Counted from the stretch's first letter, positions 55,294 to 63,958 are shown. The stretch: 64,000 nucleotides of DNA from Arenibacter sp. P308M17 (GCF_003426735.1 NZ_QVON01000004.1:409611-473610); one strand, 5' to 3'. Translations and numbers: made by a program. The notes: a model not told the origin generated them from the letters alone.

Positions 55294-56532
55294 TCAATAA
55301 TTTTTTAGGGACGAACTAGATCCGGGCTCTTGTGGGGTAATATAATGGCCTCCTTCAATAATAGCCGGAAATTCGAAATGTTCCCGTAAATGGGGAATAT
55401 GCTCCAAAAACAAAACCGGGTGGCCTATAGAGATATGGTTAAACAATACCAGGTGCTGGTGTATCTGTCCCATGTCCCCAACATGGGGAACAACAGGGAT
55501 ATTAAATTTTTTGGACAAAAGGCTAATTAAAATAAATTCGGAAATGCCGCCCACCCTTACTGCATCGACCTGGTTAAATGACAGGCAACCCGATTGGATA
55601 TAATTTTTAAATACGATCTTGTTGGGCACCTGCTCTCCAAGGGCAAGTTTTACATCGATCCTTTTCACCAGTTCCATATGCGCAAATATGTCGACCGGAT
55701 GGGTTGGTTCTTCTACCCAGTACGGATTAAATTCCAATAACCGCCCACAAATGGCAATGGCCTCGGACAGATTCCATTGCTGATTGGCATCGAACATAAT
55801 GGTAGCATCATCTCCGGCATTCTTTCTTACCAATTGGGCCCGACGGATATCCCTATCGGGATTTTTGGACCCAACCTTGAGTTTCATGGCCGTAAAACCA
55901 TTGTCCATGGCTTTTTTTATATTATCGGCCACATGGTCATCACTATAATTGAACCATCCAATAGAAGTATCGTATCCCGGGTAACCCGTGTCCAATATTT
56001 TTTCTCTTTCCTGTTTTCCAAATTCTTGGGCGGCCAAAAGCGAAATGGCCTCTTCCTTGGTAAGCACATCCTCATAATAGGAAAAATCCAAGGTATTTAT
56101 CAAGGCCTCGGGCGAAAGGTTGACAAGTAGTTTCCAAAGCGGCTCACCCTTGGATTTTGCCCAAAGATCGAAACAGGAATTAACAACAGCGGCCAAAGCC
56201 AAATGAACTACTCCCATGTGGGGCCCGAGCCATCTTAAATTAGGATCGTCGACCATCAACTTATAGGTATTCCCAAAATCGGCCATTAAATCATTTATAT
56301 CTTTCCCAGCCACGTACTTTACCAGATAGTCTATAGCTTCGCAAACCAATGTGTTGCCCGTACCCAAGGTAAAGGCAAGTCCAACCCCTTCCAAATTGGT
56401 GTCGGTACTAAGTTTACAAACCGCATAGGCATATATAGGAGTGGCATGTACAGCATCGGATCCAGCTCCATTTTTTAAATTGAATCGGGCATCCACTGCA
56501 TACCCTCTTTTGATCATAATTGTTTTATTCAT
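55294..56532 (-). CDS. L-fuconate dehydratase (enolase superfamily)
   Basis: A 412-residue enolase-superfamily enzyme closely matching L-fuconate dehydratase, which turns L-fuconate into 2-keto-3-deoxy-L-fuconate. The start DARFNLKNGAGSDAVHA, the KxK base motif (K217, K219 in MKLKVGS), metal ligands D248 in MFDAN, E274 in VEEPTHP and E300 in LGEQVP, and H350 in VVPHVGD are present. This indicates a non-phosphorylated oxidative fucose route, not the isomerase-kinase route. The later steps (keto-deoxy-fuconate dehydrogenase/hydrolase) are not all in the window. Confidence 0.9.
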   Translation of the reverse strand: MNKTIMIKRGYAVDARFNLKNGAGSDAVHATPIYAYAVCKLSTDTNLEGVGLAFTLGTGNTLVCEAIDYLVKYVAGKDINDLMADFGNTYKLMVDDPNLRWLGPHMGVVHLALAAVVNSCFDLWAKSKGEPLWKLLVNLSPEALINTLDFSYYEDVLTKEEAISLLAAQEFGKQEREKILDTGYPGYDTSIGWFNYSDDHVADNIKKAMDNGFTAMKLKVGSKNPDRDIRRAQLVRKNAGDDATIMFDANQQWNLSEAIAICGRLLEFNPYWVEEPTHPVDIFAHMELVKRIDVKLALGEQVPNKIVFKNYIQSGCLSFNQVDAVRVGGISEFILISLLSKKFNIPVVPHVGDMGQIHQHLVLFNHISIGHPVLFLEHIPHLREHFEFPAIIEGGHYITPQEPGSSSSLKNY

Positions 56533-56697
56533 TATCTTTTAACTATTTTCGGTGCCCGCTCTAGTTTTATAAATACACTTAATTTTTTATCATTAACTCT
56601 TTTGTTTTCCTTATCGTGGCCTTATGTTTACATTTATTTGGGTATAGATCCATTACAATTCATCAGCTTTTGATAACTAATAATTATTTATAATCCA

Positions 56698-57783
56698 TTA
56701 AGGTTTGTTCTCGCTGAAATAATTAAATTTAATACCCTCAACCTCACTGGACTTATATACGGTTTCAACCAATTGCATAGTCTGTAGGGCGTCTTCGATA
56801 TAATGTGTAGGGGATTGTTGGCCACCTTGATAATGATTTTGCAAACTGGCCATGGGACCTATAAAGGCATCTGGAAACCACCCGCCGATTAAGGGAACCT
56901 CCCGCCAGCCCTTTCCATCTTCCACAATAATGTACTCCATTTTTGGAAGCTCTCCTTTGGGATAATCCAAAGATACCCCTATCTTAATTTTTATGGCTCC
57001 CTTGCTCCCTTCAATCTTAAAATAGGATTCCTGATGTTCCGGCCCATATATATGTCCGTGATTGGTAAGTATTCTTGCCTGTGTGTACTGATCGTAATCC
57101 AATATAATACTGCTCCGGGTGGCCTCTAGTTCCACTGCATTGGGGTGTTTAATGGTGCTGGCCATAACCCGAACCGGGTTTCCAATAAAAAAACGGATCA
57201 GATCCAAATAATGAATACTATGGTACAGCACTTCCACTCTAGATTTTCCATTTAGAAAATGCCAAAGATGCCAAGGTGTGCTGACACAGACCTTAAATTC
57301 CATGTCATAAATTTTACCTATGAGCCCTAGATCCACAATATGCTTTGCGGCTAAAATGTATGGTGCAAACCGCAATTGAAAATTAACAGCGGAAACCAAT
57401 TGTCGTTTTTGGCATATATTGAATATCCGCCTTGCCTCCTCCAAATTTTCTCCCATAGGCTTCTGGATCAGAACTGCCGAACCTATGGGAATCTGTTCTA
57501 GAATATCACAAATATTGCTAGCCGGAACGGCAAGGTCAAAAACGACCTTGGTCTTAAGGGCTTTTTCGATCAGATCGGCCAAAGAAGTAAATACATTTCC
57601 AATAAACGGGTATCGTTCCTTTAATTTAAATGCCCTATCCACATCAACATCATATATACCCATAACAGGAAAATTGGCCTTGGAATAGGCCGGTAAATGC
57701 CCATCCCGTACAATACCACCGGCGCCAATTATGGCAATGGGAACGGGAGTCTGGGGAAGTCTTGGAAATTGATCAAAGCTCAT
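56698..57783 (-). CDS. Gfo/Idh/MocA family oxidoreductase (candidate fucose dehydrogenase)
   Basis: A 361-residue cytoplasmic dehydrogenase with Rossmann start PIAIIGAGGIVRDGHLPAY and lysine motif VLIQKPMGENLEEA, then SAVNFQLRFAP. It starts at 57783; an upstream ATG at 57882 would overlap the transporter gene by 73 bp. Lying between the L-fuconate dehydratase and the symporter, it is a candidate for oxidising L-fucose or a related sugar, a step otherwise missing here. That role is inference from position. Confidence 0.85.
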   Translation of the reverse strand: MSFDQFPRLPQTPVPIAIIGAGGIVRDGHLPAYSKANFPVMGIYDVDVDRAFKLKERYPFIGNVFTSLADLIEKALKTKVVFDLAVPASNICDILEQIPIGSAVLIQKPMGENLEEARRIFNICQKRQLVSAVNFQLRFAPYILAAKHIVDLGLIGKIYDMEFKVCVSTPWHLWHFLNGKSRVEVLYHSIHYLDLIRFFIGNPVRVMASTIKHPNAVELEATRSSIILDYDQYTQARILTNHGHIYGPEHQESYFKIEGSKGAIKIKIGVSLDYPKGELPKMEYIIVEDGKGWREVPLIGGWFPDAFIGPMASLQNHYQGGQQSPTHYIEDALQTMQLVETVYKSSEVEGIKFNYFSENKP

Positions 57784-57809
57784 GGTTTTGTATTTACTTT
57801 CAAATAGCA

Positions 57810-59408
57810 TCAATAAAATACGTAGTATAGGACCAACATAATCCCGACCAACAAAGCACTTAGATAATTTATTTGTTTGCACGGCTTATTTACCTTGAGA
57901 TAAAACTCCGTCGGAATCTCCTGTTCCGTTTTATCAAAATAGGATATTACTAGGTATAATAGGGATGAAAATATAAAAAAGACATATGTCTGCCGCAACC
58001 AATTTATTCCCAATCCCTGGTTACTGGAAATATAGTTTTCAATACCGCCGACCACCATATATTTTTCTACATAAAAAACACAGGCGGCAAAAAGGCTCCC
58101 GACCAGTAAGGTATAAAATGAAGCATTGGCCGTTCCTCTCTTAAAGAGGATACCCCATAAAAATACCACCACGATGGATGGGGCAAAAATGGAGAACATA
58201 TGATTGATCAACTCAAAAATGGCGCCTAGATTTCCCAAGAATGGCGACCAAGCTACAGCAAGAACCAATACTGCCCCAGCGGTAATTTTTCCGATATTTA
58301 TTTTGGCCCTATCGGACAGCTCAGGTTTTATTTTATCAAAAACATCATAGACGATTAGGGTAGAACAGCTATTCAGTGCCGCGGCAACACTGCTCATCAC
58401 CGCAGCCAACAATGCTGCCACCATCAATCCCTTGAGCCCAATGGGCATTAAATTCACGATCATCACAGGTAATACACTTTTGGTTTCATTCCCAATTTGT
58501 TCTTGAAAAAGGGCAACCGCTAAAATTCCAGGAACCACCATAATAAAGACAGGTAATATTTTTAGAAATCCAGCAAAAATGGCTCCCAATTTGGCCTGCT
58601 TTTCGGATCTGGCACCTAAAACCCGCTGTACTATGGTTTGATCCGTACACCAATACCAAATACCTAATATTAAATGTCCAAAAAGCATATCCATAAATGT
58701 AAAACCTTTTGTCCCGGTATTAAAATCAACGGCCTTTAACCGGTCCGAACCTACAGCTTCCTTTAAGCCATCGTAGGTGTCTATCCCCAATTCCGGGAGC
58801 TGGCAGATAGCCAGGACAGTAATGGTCAAGGAGCCCAAAATTAAAATAATCGTTTGTACGGATTCGGTAATGACAACGGAGGTCAAACCACCAATTATAG
58901 TATATATTCCCGTTGCCAAGGCAATGATGATTATGGATACCAGGATATCGAATCCAAATATTTTCTCGAACACTACTGCCCCTGCATAAAAACTTACCCC
59001 AATATGCATGAACAAGGCGGCCAAAATACTGAAAATGGCCAAAACCACTCTAGAACGGGCATCATACCTTTTCTCTAAAAACTGTGGAAGTGTAGTAATT
59101 CTGGTCCTTAAATAAAAAGGTATGAAAACAAATGCCAGAAGGAGAAGCTCAAAAGCGGAAAACCACTCGAAATTTCCCCAGACCATTCCGTCCTTATAAC
59201 CGGATTCCGCTAGGCCAACAAGATGTACGGTGGAGATATTAGAAGCAAAAAGTGAAGCTCCAATTACCGACCAGGTCAACGATTTGCCGGCCAAAAAATA
59301 ACCCTCACTGGTTTGTCTGCGTTTGCGGGAAAACCAAAGTCCAACAAATACTACGCATAATAAATAAAGAACAATGACCAAAAGATCTATCGTGCTTATG
59401 GACTCCAT
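57810..59408 (-). CDS. SSS-family sodium/sugar symporter
   Basis: A 532-residue sodium:solute symporter with about 14 helices. Family marks include EGYFLAGKSLTWSVIGASLF, the ASNISTVHLVGLAESGY helix, and GLMVAALLAAVMSSVAAALNS. It is the first gene of the minus-strand fucose cluster, and would import a monosaccharide freed in the periplasm. A 20-bp dyad, ATTAGG and CCTAAT, at 59548-59567 lies about 140 bp before its start and could be a regulatory site. Confidence 0.92.
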   Translation of the reverse strand: MESISTIDLLVIVLYLLCVVFVGLWFSRKRRQTSEGYFLAGKSLTWSVIGASLFASNISTVHLVGLAESGYKDGMVWGNFEWFSAFELLLLAFVFIPFYLRTRITTLPQFLEKRYDARSRVVLAIFSILAALFMHIGVSFYAGAVVFEKIFGFDILVSIIIIALATGIYTIIGGLTSVVITESVQTIILILGSLTITVLAICQLPELGIDTYDGLKEAVGSDRLKAVDFNTGTKGFTFMDMLFGHLILGIWYWCTDQTIVQRVLGARSEKQAKLGAIFAGFLKILPVFIMVVPGILAVALFQEQIGNETKSVLPVMIVNLMPIGLKGLMVAALLAAVMSSVAAALNSCSTLIVYDVFDKIKPELSDRAKINIGKITAGAVLVLAVAWSPFLGNLGAIFELINHMFSIFAPSIVVVFLWGILFKRGTANASFYTLLVGSLFAACVFYVEKYMVVGGIENYISSNQGLGINWLRQTYVFFIFSSLLYLVISYFDKTEQEIPTEFYLKVNKPCKQINYLSALLVGIMLVLYYVFY

Positions 59409-59768
59409 AATTCTATTTTATTTAATTTTTACATGAAACAAACCGTTAATTGCCCGAGATTATTCCATTTAAAGACTGCCCTAAATTTGTGATTGAAAAA
59501 ACAAGACCCAAATTACCTGACTAGTGATTGGCCGCTAAAATAAATATATTAGGGCAATTGACCTAATTTAATTGTTGGTTTATTAAACTAAGATTAATAG
59601 GGTGCAACGGAACATTCAGGAATGCCTTGGAACAACAAGTATAAATTAATTAACTAAATTAAAAAATGATCTGTTAAAAATGAGGGTTAAGTATAGATTG
59701 ACAACAAAAATTAGTCATGATCCTCCAAAAGTGAGCCTTTTTGGAATTTTTGATCCAACAAAAAAGGC
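59409..59768. other. Intergenic region upstream of the fucose operon
   Basis: No gene is seen. It must hold the promoter of the symporter-led operon. The only clear structure is the dyad ATTAGG / CCTAAT at 59548-59567. I see no convincing -33/-7 pair. Confidence 0.5.
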
Positions 59769-59844
59769 TCCCAATTTCTTGGAAGCCTTATCTTTGTTAC
59801 TGTGGGCCCTACTGGGTTCGAACCAGTGACCCCCTGCTTGTAAG
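59769..59844. repeat. att-like repeat (right copy): tRNA-Val(UAC) 3' half plus terminator
   Basis: On the minus strand 59844 to 59803 reads as the anticodon loop CTTACAA (UAC, valine), stem GCAGG, variable GGGTC, an intact T arm ACTGG-TTCGAAC-CCAGT and acceptor AGGGCCC plus A. The 5' half is missing; the sequence beyond is unrelated. To the left follows GGCTTCC...GGGAGCC, a hairpin with a T run, the tRNA terminator. The same composite occurs in the same orientation at 46708. It lies 207 bp before an integrase gene, as an integration site should. Confidence 0.88.
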
Positions 59845-59970
59845 ACCATTGAAATTCAATTTCTTTAAGTGCTATTTGTTTGCAAATTAACTGATTATCA
59901 GTATTTTACATTTTTTTGTTTTGCAGAAACTTTCTTAATTGGTAACTTTAAATACCCATTTGTTGTACCT

Positions 59971-60077
59971 ATGTTGTACCCATTATGACTTATTATGTCA
60001 AGCGTCAAAACAATTTTATGGAAATATGTTGTACCCGTTATTGAGTTATTATGTCTAGCATTAAAATAGTTTTACGA
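59971..60077 (+). repeat. Duplicated start region of the integrase gene
   Basis: Two adjoining copies of about 55 bp: ATGTTGTACCC, then TTATTATGTC, AGC and a run matching the first ten codons of the integrase. The upstream copy (ATG at 59995) encodes M-S-S-V-K-T-I-L-W-K and continues as a 24-codon frame ending TAG at 60067-60069, out of frame with and across the true start at 60051. A third partial TTGTTGTACC lies at about 59960. These may be arm-type integrase sites or a relic of an exchanged integrase. Confidence 0.7.
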
Positions 60078-61259
60078 AAAAAAGCATTCCCCGATGGCAC
60101 TTTCCCGGTCTGTCTTAGGGTGACCAAAGATAGAAAAACCAAATATTTCAACACCATATTCAAGACCACGGAAAACGAGTGGAACGTTGCTGCCGGTTGT
60201 TTTAATAGAAAAAATTCAAATTACATCCAAAATAACAGGTTGCTGTTGAAATTTAAGGATCGGGCCTTAAAAGTATATTCCGATCTTCAGATGGAAAAGG
60301 AATACTTTGATCTTGATGATTTCAGCAAACGTTTTCGGGTAGATAACAATCCGGCAAACGATTATCTTTTCCCATTTTGGGAAGAGATCGTGGCAGAAAT
60401 GAAATTGGCGGGAAGAATGGGGAATGCTTCCATGTACGAGGAAACCATGAAATCCGTAAAACAGTTTTCCAGATTTAAAAAGGTCAAGTTTCAGGATATC
60501 ACCAATACCTTTCTAAATAAATATGAGGCATGGCTCCGTTCCCGGGGCGGGACAGATGGCGGAATCAGCATCAAGCAACGCACATTACGGGCATTGTACA
60601 ATAAAGCCATTGAACGGAATATCATAAAGGATATCAACCACCCCTTCAAGACGTATAAGATCTCCAAATTAAAAGGAAAGGGTATTAAAAAGGCATTGGA
60701 CTTTAATCAGGTCACCAAGATTATCAACTTTGATCTATCCAAGCATCCACATTTAATGGATGCCCGGAATTACTTTGTATTCAGCTTTTATACCAGGGGA
60801 ATGAATTACACGGATATGATGGTGCTGAAATGGAAGGATATTGATGGAACAACGATCTCTTATATTAGAAACAAGACCAAGGGGAGGTTTGTAATTACCA
60901 TTCTACCGCCCGTGCAAGAAATCCTAGATTTTTACGAACTAAATGCATTGCCTACGGAATATGTGTTTCCCATACTATTAAGGAATGGACTGACCCCGGC
61001 CCAAATTGATCATCGCAAAAAGAAAACCTTGGCCAAATATAATCGAGACTTGAAAGAAATTGCCAATCTTTGCGGAATCAATAAATCTTTGTCCAGTTAT
61101 GTGGCCCGCCACAGTTTTGCCAATTGTTTAAAACAAAAAGGTGTAGCTACGGATATTATTGGGGAATCATTGGGACATAAAGACCTGACCACCACCCAAG
61201 TTTATCTAAAGGAATTGGGCAGCACGGTTCTTGACGATGCAGCAGCTTTACTGCTTTGA
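60051..61259 (+). CDS. Tyrosine recombinase / site-specific integrase
   Basis: A 402-residue Bacteroidota-type integrase with an N-terminal arm domain, a SAM-like core-binding domain (about 105-200) and a catalytic domain. Catalytic residues: R249 in FYTRGMNYTD, R353 in SYVARHSFA (the usual first histidine is Y350, common in this clade), H376 in SLGHKDL and Y385 in TQVYL. It sits 207 bp from a truncated tRNA-Val gene and points away from it, so it probably drove integration of the element on its right at that tRNA. Confidence 0.94.
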   Translation: MSSIKIVLRKKAFPDGTFPVCLRVTKDRKTKYFNTIFKTTENEWNVAAGCFNRKNSNYIQNNRLLLKFKDRALKVYSDLQMEKEYFDLDDFSKRFRVDNNPANDYLFPFWEEIVAEMKLAGRMGNASMYEETMKSVKQFSRFKKVKFQDITNTFLNKYEAWLRSRGGTDGGISIKQRTLRALYNKAIERNIIKDINHPFKTYKISKLKGKGIKKALDFNQVTKIINFDLSKHPHLMDARNYFVFSFYTRGMNYTDMMVLKWKDIDGTTISYIRNKTKGRFVITILPPVQEILDFYELNALPTEYVFPILLRNGLTPAQIDHRKKKTLAKYNRDLKEIANLCGINKSLSSYVARHSFANCLKQKGVATDIIGESLGHKDLTTTQVYLKELGSTVLDDAAALLL

Positions 61260-61350
61260 TCAAAGTAGTGAGTGAATTGACCCAATTTTAAAAGGCCATT
61301 AGGGAATCGAAAAAAGAAACATACCAAACCCCATAATAAAAAAATAACAG

Positions 61351-62874
61351 TTGAAAATTCTGGATAAAATAAAACTACCTGAAGGCCGTCGGTTAGAGTT
61401 TAAAGAGCTATTACCAACAAAAGCCGATTTAGTGAAAACCATTGTCGCATTTGCCAATGATGCCGGTGGGGAGCTATTCATTGGTATAAAGAATAACCCT
61501 AGGGCAATCATTGGAATTAAAAAGGAACACTTAGATAGTTTAGAAAACCAGATCAGTAATATTATTAATGATGGATGTGAACCTACCATTTTACCCGAAA
61601 TCTCCTTTATTGAAGAAGCTGGCAAATTCATCGTTAGAGTCTTTATCCATAAGGGGAGTAAGCCTCCATATTTCCTAAAATCAAAAGGAAAGGAAACTGG
61701 AACTTTTATAAGGGTTGGGTCTTCTAACAGGCTTGCCAATGATGAAATGATTCAGGAACTGGAAAGGACAGGCAATAGAATTTCCTTTGATGCTGAGTTG
61801 GTTTTCAAAAAAACGATTGAACAATTAAATATTGAGAACTTCAAGGAATTTTTTAAGGATAAGACAGATGAAGAATTAAACGGGGAAGTATTAAAAAAAC
61901 TGGATCTCTTAAAGAAGGAACAAGGGCAATTTTTCCCTACCAATGCCCTAGTGCTTCTTTCCAATGATGATGTTAAAAAAGAATTATTTCCTTATGCAAA
62001 AATCGAATGTGCTCGTTTTAAAGGAACAATTCCAGGAACTTATATAGATCAAAAAACGATAATAGGAAGCATTGCAGACCATGCAGAATTGGCGTATCAA
62101 TTTATAATGCGCCATGTGTCCCAAGGCACCAAGGATTACGAGGGCGTTTATCGTAATGACCGTTGGGAATATCCTATGATCGCCATGAGGGAGGTCATAC
62201 GAAATGCAGTAATACACCGGGATTATTCCTTACTGGGCAAGGATATAAAAATCGCCATTTTCGATGATAAAATTGAGGTTACCAGTCCAGGGAAATTATT
62301 GCCATCAGTAGATTTCAATGAAATGGATGCGGGGCAATCGGATGTGCGAAATAAAGTGCTGGCACCAGTGTTTAAGAGATTGGGCATTATTGAGCAATGG
62401 GGCAACGGCCTACAGTTAATCGCAGATGATTTAAAGACATATCCCGAAATAGCATTCAAATGGAACGAGCCTGGAGTAGCCTTTAGGGTAACGTTCATTA
62501 AGAAGGACTTCAAGCAGCAACAGGAGTTACAGCACGAGTTGCAGCACGAGTTGCAGCAGGAGTTGCAGCAGGAGTTGCAGCACGAGTTGCAGCACGAGTT
62601 GCAGCAGGAGTTGCAGCAGGAGTTGCAGCAGGAGTCTTTGTACACAATTGTTCTAAGAATTATATTTAAGCGAACAGTTGCAACAAAGGAAATAGCACTA
62701 GAATTAGGTCAAAAAAGCATATCTGGACAACTGTATCAGACAATCAATAGATTAAGGGAGGATAATCTCATTGCTTGGACTATTCCTGAAACACCTAAAA
62801 GTTCTAAACAACAATATAAAATAACGGACAGGGGTATTGCGTTTTTGCAACTACTTCATAAAAACAAAAAATGA
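61351..62874 (+). CDS. AlbA_2 / COG2865-type ATP-binding protein with tandem LQxE repeat
   Basis: A 507-residue protein starting with TTG. The AlbA_2 (Schlafen-like) domain occupies about residues 10-130 (EGRRLEFKELLP, FANDAGGELFIGIK), a GHKL-like ATP domain about 260-380 (RNAVIHRDYSLLG, IIEQWGNGLQLI), then nine LQ[H/Q]E repeats at 393-428, and a C-terminal winged helix. Proteins of this family are frequent in type I restriction loci and defence islands. The next frame starts inside its stop codon (ATGA at 62871) and looks like hsdM, which fits that setting. Confidence 0.85.
   Translation: MKILDKIKLPEGRRLEFKELLPTKADLVKTIVAFANDAGGELFIGIKNNPRAIIGIKKEHLDSLENQISNIINDGCEPTILPEISFIEEAGKFIVRVFIHKGSKPPYFLKSKGKETGTFIRVGSSNRLANDEMIQELERTGNRISFDAELVFKKTIEQLNIENFKEFFKDKTDEELNGEVLKKLDLLKKEQGQFFPTNALVLLSNDDVKKELFPYAKIECARFKGTIPGTYIDQKTIIGSIADHAELAYQFIMRHVSQGTKDYEGVYRNDRWEYPMIAMREVIRNAVIHRDYSLLGKDIKIAIFDDKIEVTSPGKLLPSVDFNEMDAGQSDVRNKVLAPVFKRLGIIEQWGNGLQLIADDLKTYPEIAFKWNEPGVAFRVTFIKKDFKQQQELQHELQHELQQELQQELQHELQHELQQELQQELQQESLYTIVLRIIFKRTVATKEIALELGQKSISGQLYQTINRLREDNLIAWTIPETPKSSKQQYKITDRGIAFLQLLHKNKK
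62527..62634 (+). repeat. Nine tandem 12-bp in-frame repeats
   Basis: Nine copies of TTGCAGCACGAG or TTGCAGCAGGAG, the first with TTA, encode LQ[H/Q]E units in the order H-H-Q-Q-H-H-Q-Q-Q, so a 48-bp higher order is visible. Slippage in units of 12 bp would change length without breaking the frame. The peptide would form a glutamine-rich amphipathic helix linking the ATPase to the winged helix. Confidence 0.95.
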
Positions 62875-62969
62875 GTACAATAACAACCCATATTAAAAGC
62901 ATACGGGATACCATAGGCAAAGATACCGGTGTAGATGGGGATGCGGTTGAAATTTTGTTATGGCGATGA
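62871..62969 (+). pseudogene. Relic of hsdM (type I restriction modification subunit), first codons only
   Basis: The 32-codon frame starts MSTITTHIKSIRDTIGKDTG and continues VDGDA, which is the standard N-terminus of type I methylase HsdM (roughly residues 1-24), after which it diverges (VEILLWR) and stops. Its ATG overlaps the stop of the ATP-binding protein. From about 62957 another frame carries an unrelated remnant (CYGDEANSWQDASVGRNTG). A large internal deletion of the hsd operon is the simplest reading. The family call rests on a short match. Confidence 0.6.
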
Positions 62970-63154
62970 AGCCAATTCTTGGCAGGATGCCAGCGTGGGC
63001 AGAAATACGGGTTGTGAGTGGATAAATCCCAAATGACAGTTACTTTTTTGAATGATCACAACCGGTATTTAGCGGAACCGGAAGCTCTTGTTTTTTTTGA
63101 ATGAAGCTTGCGAAATGAAAAAAAGATAAGTACTGGAGGTGGGGATAGTTAGAT

Positions 63155-63231
63155 TCACAAGCTGTACCGATACTCTTCCGTTTGCAGTAATCCTATAAAG
63201 GTTGTTCCAATTTTGATTCGGTGTACTTCAT
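63155..63231 (-). pseudogene. Possible relic of hsdR N-terminus
   Basis: On the minus strand from 63231 the codons read MKYTESKLEQ and, after a one-base frame change, FIGLLQTEEYRYSL then stop. This resembles the start of type I restriction subunits R (K-x-T-E-x-x-L-E-Q-x-F-I-x-L-L). It is short and frameshifted, so this is a tentative call that gains from the hsdM relic 200 bp away. Confidence 0.35.
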
Positions 63232-63344
63232 ATATAGCAGAAAAATCAATCATGAAAATAAATGATTTACTATCTTAGGCACATAAGGTATATATGATCA
63301 ATGATCATATCCAATTGTTGGCGTGCATTTAAAACAACACAAAA

Positions 63345-63911
63345 TTGAGACACGATAAAATCGACATACCAAAATCAAAACAAAAAGGACGAGTAATTAG
63401 AAAGACTTGGCTGATTGAACCAATTTTTGATTTTTTGACATATGTCGTTTTAGTCGGTGCTTATCCTTTACTATCGGGACTTTTCTTCTTTGACCAATTG
63501 GAAAATGGAGATTACATAATTGGTGCTTCCGTACTTTTTGGACTTGCATTAATTCTCGGTGGGCTGCTACTTTATTCAATAATTAATCTTGATAGACTAA
63601 AACGCATAAGTGGAACACTAAAAGACGGAAACCGGGAAGCAGTTAAAAATTTGACTGAAAAACTCGGTTGGACCTTACAGATTCATAACCAACAAGTATC
63701 AATTTTATCTCCAGCTTGGAGTTGGTTCTCCACAAATTGGGGACGACAAATTGTGGTTATCTATGACCGACAAGACATTTTAATTAACTCAACCAGTTAT
63801 GGACTTCACGATTTGAAATCTCCTTTTCATTGGTTTGGAAACAGAAAATTAGAAAAGATAATAAAGGACAATTTTGAAGAAGAAATAAAAAAACGACACG
63901 CCAATAACTAA
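63345..63911 (+). CDS. Hypothetical two-helix membrane protein in cassette-like context
   Basis: A 188-residue protein of no known family, TTG start. Two membrane segments lie at about 31-51 (LTYVVLVGAYPLLSGLFFF) and 57-80 (IIGASVLFGLALILGGLLLY), followed by a soluble tail with IHNQQVSILSPAWSWFSTNW and a basic end. TTGGCGTG at 63318-63325 and CACGCCAA at 63897-63904 flank it as inverted repeats, and a hairpin follows (63918-63949), reminiscent of mobile single-gene cassettes. There is no integron integrase in view. Confidence 0.6.
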   Translation: MRHDKIDIPKSKQKGRVIRKTWLIEPIFDFLTYVVLVGAYPLLSGLFFFDQLENGDYIIGASVLFGLALILGGLLLYSIINLDRLKRISGTLKDGNREAVKNLTEKLGWTLQIHNQQVSILSPAWSWFSTNWGRQIVVIYDRQDILINSTSYGLHDLKSPFHWFGNRKLEKIIKDNFEEEIKKRHANN

Positions 63912-63958
63912 GTATTCGGCCCGCCGATAGGCCAGGGCTGAATATCTTGTTGACGGAT
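63893..63958. repeat. Imperfect palindromic structure after the last gene (attC-like)
   Basis: ATTCGGCCC and GGGCTGAAT, with one G-T pair, form a stem around GCCGATAGGCCA, flanked by CACGCCAATAAC on the left and TTGTTGACGG on the right. The size (about 65 bp) and fold resemble attC recombination sites, but the core triplets do not match the standard consensus well. Confidence 0.35.

Noticed and set aside
62527..62634. CRISPR array
   Set aside because: Units of 12 bp without spacers, in frame inside a gene; no cas genes anywhere in the window.
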